Below are positions 47,384-48,491 of a DNA stretch of 48,491 bases, in pieces. The position numbers were made by a program, and so were the translations under genes. This DNA is from an uncultured Verrucomicrobia subdivision 3 bacterium. Its GTDB lineage: Bacteria > Verrucomicrobiota > Verrucomicrobiia > Limisphaerales > UBA11358. The notes beneath the pieces were generated by a model, which saw only the letters and a program-made list of their open reading frames with translations, ran no database searches and had not been told where the DNA came from. Numbering within the stretch: position 1 is the first letter of the stretch; the number at the start of each line of letters is the position of its first letter. The stretch covers positions 1 to 48,491 of the forward strand of contig CAISVF010000131.1 in NCBI GenBank assembly GCA_903888765.1, read 5' to 3'.

Positions 47384-47913
47384 AAAGCGTGCTAAAATAT
47401 AGTGCCAGCCTCGCCTTGCTCGCACTGGCGGGATGCGAGGCCGGGACTCCCTCTAACCCTTTGCTGAAACCGGATTCAACCAACCAAACAGCTACTATGA
47501 AATTTCCCCTGCAGCGTACGGAAGCCGAATGGCGCAAAATTTTGACACCCCAGCAATATCACGTTCTTCGTGAAGCCGGCACGGAAAGGCCCTTCACTGG
47601 TAAATATTGGAATACCCGGGAACCGGGCATCTACCGCTGTGCTGCCTGTGGGGAGGTCTTGTTCAAGTCAGACGATAAATTTGATTCCGGCTGCGGCTGG
47701 CCAAGTTTTTCCGACCTTGCCGCGCAGAAAAAAGTGCTCGCCCGCGATGATTTCAGCTTGGGCATGCACCGCATTGAGGTGTTGTGCGCCAACTGCGGCA
47801 GCCATCTTGGTCATGTTTCTGATGACGGCCCTGGCCCGAAAGGTTTGCGCTACTGCATCAATTCCGCCTCAATTGACTTTGCCGAAACGCCAACCAATAA
47901 ACCGAATAATTAA
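47380..47913 (+). CDS. msrB: Peptide-methionine (R)-S-oxide reductase with N-terminal lipobox
   Basis: N-terminus MKSVLKYSASLALLALAGCEAG; MsrB core EAEWRKILTPQQYHVLREAGTERPFTGKYW, CAACG...DSGCGWPSF...CANCGSHLGHVSDDGPGPKGLRYCINSASIDF; ATGA overlap with the addB-like gene. Confidence 0.95.
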   Translation: MKSVLKYSASLALLALAGCEAGTPSNPLLKPDSTNQTATMKFPLQRTEAEWRKILTPQQYHVLREAGTERPFTGKYWNTREPGIYRCAACGEVLFKSDDKFDSGCGWPSFSDLAAQKKVLARDDFSLGMHRIEVLCANCGSHLGHVSDDGPGPKGLRYCINSASIDFAETPTNKPNN

Positions 47914-48468
47914 CGCTGACCTCTGGCCACCACCACCTTTCTGGACAACTATCCCTTGGCTAAACACGCTCACTATCATGAAACCAGCACCGCAATCGTT
48001 TAAACTCCTTGTCAGCAATGGGGAGAGAGGATTCAGGTTAGGGCGAGAGTTAACACAAAAATTGTTCCCCAAGGTACAGTGGGCAGGTGGCCGTCTGTCC
48101 GGATTTTCGCTGCACGCTCTGCCGAGGCGGACCATTCTGTTTGCATTCTCGTTTCCAACGATGGCTTACCGGTCACACCCTTCCGCTCTGGCGGTTTAGC
48201 AGTGATCACCCGGCACCCAGACCCCCTTGGTGCCCAAACCTGCCCAACCAATTTGAACACTGTCCACAGCATGCGAACATTGATAGCAAAAGTGTAGTGC
48301 TGTCAGTCCGCACCGCGTTGCAGATTTGATAGGCATGGTCTAACGATTTTCAGAGCATGCTTTAGAAAGATTCGTTGGAAAAACTGAATGGTGCATTGAA
48401 AATTTATCAGTGGTATTGCGGTTGGCTTGCCCATAAATTATTGCCTTCAACTAAGTATCCAATTTTAT

Positions 48469-48491
48469 ATGAAAAAACTTTTAATTTCTCA
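48469..48491 (+). CDS. Possible start of a truncated CDS at the window edge
   Basis: ATGAAAAAACTTTTAATTTCTCA (MKKLLIS...), typical of a signal-peptide start; cut by the window end. Confidence 0.2.

Noticed and set aside
1-48491. Anti-phage defence island, prophage or transposon
   Set aside because: No transposase, integrase, phage structural or known defence genes recognised; the AddB-like protein is a core repair-type gene.

Overview
The window is about 48.5 kb of chromosome, almost fully coding. From gene content it probably comes from a Verrucomicrobiota-type diderm bacterium; this is inference, since no rRNA or marker tree is available. About 34 CDSs are supported. They include a two-component system, an alpha-glucan locus (tandem glycogen-binding-like surface protein, pseudopilin, GH13, GPH/SLC45-type transporter), aroQ-accB-accC and thyA. 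A split class I fumarase has a secreted GH29 alpha-L-fucosidase between its two subunit genes. Further on are phosphofructokinase, a divergent GT39-like / HAD-UbiA pair, lnt, DUF4202, a XylR-like AraC regulator, a YlbF-family protein with a Cys-rich tail, a 2Fe-2S ferredoxin and FHA/B-box gene pair, and hemG-hemH. These are followed by an overlapping DUF58/VWA (Bat-like) operon without a local MoxR, holB, an O-antigen ligase-like gene, DUF486, lptD, ribBA, a phosphohexomutase, a GH2 glycosidase, an addB-like nuclease and a lipoprotein-like msrB. The left end holds a 5' half of tRNA-Pro(UGG) broken at the anticodon loop, next to short repeats, which looks like an old integration or deletion scar. 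A frame-disrupted malectin-domain gene lies at about 3.2-3.8 kb on the minus strand. No CRISPR array, rRNA or intact mobile element was found. No clearly new system is proven. The best leads are the fumarase/fucosidase operon, the MoxR-less VWA operon, the alpha-glucan locus, the YlbF/ferredoxin/FHA-B-box neighbourhood and the tRNA scar.
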